NCBI GenBank assembly: GCA_964590515.1
Contig: CAZPZD010000039.1
Location: 1 to 21,890 of the forward strand
DNA: 21,890 bases
Direction: 5' to 3'
Source of the DNA: JADFRG01 sp964590515
Lineage (GTDB): Bacteria > Chloroflexota > Anaerolineae > Anaerolineales > E44-bin32
The position numbers were made by a program, and so were the translations under genes. How positions within the stretch are numbered: position 1 is the first letter of the stretch; every line of letters begins with the position of its first letter. Of the stretch, positions 21,372 through 21,890 are shown piece after piece. A model generated the notes under the pieces. The model ran no database searches, was not told the origin of the DNA, and was given only the letters and a program-made list of their open reading frames with translations.

Positions 21372-21890
21372 ATGCACGCGTCACCCACTTCACGCGCTCT
21401 GCTGATCGCTGTCAGTTCGCTCGTGCTTGCCGGCCTGGCCTGCCAAGCGGGCACCTCGACCGCGTCGCCTTCCGATTCAAGCCAACCGCCGCCGGCATCC
21501 CCCTCGGCCTCGGTCTTCGACACCGATCGGACGGCGTACGGATTCTTCCCGAGTCCGCCGGAGGCCAGCCTGGAGGCGGTGCTCAATCACTTCAAGGCAT
21601 TGGGCGAACATGGAGACTTCATTCTCGTACAGCCGAACATCCCCTGGGAAGAGTTCCGGGCCGGTGTCGAGGGGGAGTCAACCCAGCGGACCGACCTCAA
21701 GAATCAGATCGTGCTTGCCCAGCAGAATAATCTGGGGTGGATCTTCGTCGTCGATCCACTCAACGGCTTGAACCGCAAGGAGTTCTTCGGTCTGCCAGCG
21801 GGCTGGCAGGCCAGCTTCAGCAACCCAGATGTCCGGGTTGCATTCACCAATTTCACATTGTGGATCGTGCGCGAGTTCCAGCCCCGCTAC
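21372..21890 (+). CDS. Secreted lipoprotein, unknown family, TIM-barrel-like start (3' end outside window)
   Basis: The frame is open from ATG 21372 to the right edge (173 codons), with GAGGAA 7 nt upstream. Residues 1-24 are a lipoprotein signal ending AGLAC (Cys24), then a Ser/Pro linker to about residue 50. The visible start of the mature domain (TAYGFFPSPPEASLEAVLNHF, then GDFILVQPNIPWEEF, then NNLGWIFVVDPLNG, then VRVAFTNFTLWIVREFQPRY) has alternating strands and helices like the first turns of a glycoside-hydrolase-type TIM barrel. That is a weak, by-eye suggestion, and catalytic Glu residues would lie beyond the window. It is divergent from the sigma factor gene, so it may be a target of that sigma. 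Confidence 0.72.
   Translation, partial: MHASPTSRALLIAVSSLVLAGLACQAGTSTASPSDSSQPPPASPSASVFDTDRTAYGFFPSPPEASLEAVLNHFKALGEHGDFILVQPNIPWEEFRAGVEGESTQRTDLKNQIVLAQQNNLGWIFVVDPLNGLNRKEFFGLPAGWQASFSNPDVRVAFTNFTLWIVREFQPRY

Noticed and set aside
1..21890. tRNA or rRNA genes, transposases, phage genes or a plasmid origin
   Set aside because: Scanned by eye on both strands; none could be supported.

Overview
The window is GC-rich bacterial chromosome with no tRNA, rRNA, IS element, phage gene or CRISPR array visible. The gene set points to an uncultured-type member of Chloroflexota. The clues are lipoproteins with long Pro/Thr/Ala-rich linkers, a DUF5667-type membrane protein coupled to an ECF-like sigma factor, a zinc-ribbon/class III cyclase/ATPase/TPR signalling protein, and a bacterial DRG-like TGS GTPase. 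This placement is an inference from gene content; I could not run a search.

Layout. Positions 1-2671 (minus) hold a YdcS-like polyamine-binding lipoprotein followed by a PatD-like aldehyde dehydrogenase that runs off the left edge. A perfect CRP-type palindrome lies upstream. Positions 3057-5396 (minus) hold an MFS exporter followed by a TGS-domain GTPase. Positions 5532-5975 (plus) hold a cold-shock gene with a long structured leader and its own terminator. Positions 5992-7110 (minus) encode a lipoprotein of unknown role. Positions 7380-8649 (plus) are a translationally coupled pair, a class I glutamine-amidotransferase-like protein and an ArsR-like regulator, with a palindrome over the promoter. 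Positions 8723-12556 (plus) are a very large cyclase/ATPase/TPR regulator, apparently starting at ATC and interrupted by an in-frame TGA. Positions 12572-13013 are a second cold-shock unit with the same promoter, leader and terminator plan as the first. Positions 13035-14534 (minus) carry an aquaporin with a plant-TIP-like filter and an AbrB/PIN toxin-antitoxin pair. Positions 14675-15779 are a divergent pirin and a tiny glycine-zipper membrane protein. Positions 15876-19423 are a secreted alpha/beta-hydrolase and a convergent GT-C-like membrane protein that share a stop tetranucleotide. Positions 19540-21041 (minus) are a sigma factor and a DUF5667 protein ending in a strict (x-Asn)38 tail. 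A lipoprotein gene begins at 21372 and runs off the right edge.

The strongest candidate for something undescribed is the paired cold-shock leader RNA at 5567-5716 and 12607-12752. The two copies share promoter geometry, 38 of their first 46 nucleotides, a 9-bp hairpin with two compensatory base-pair changes, and a hairpin around the ribosome-binding site. Other items of interest are the Asn-register tail, the CRP-like operator in a window that also encodes a class III cyclase, the palindrome-controlled amidotransferase-like/ArsR pair, and the H-I-A-R aquaporin.
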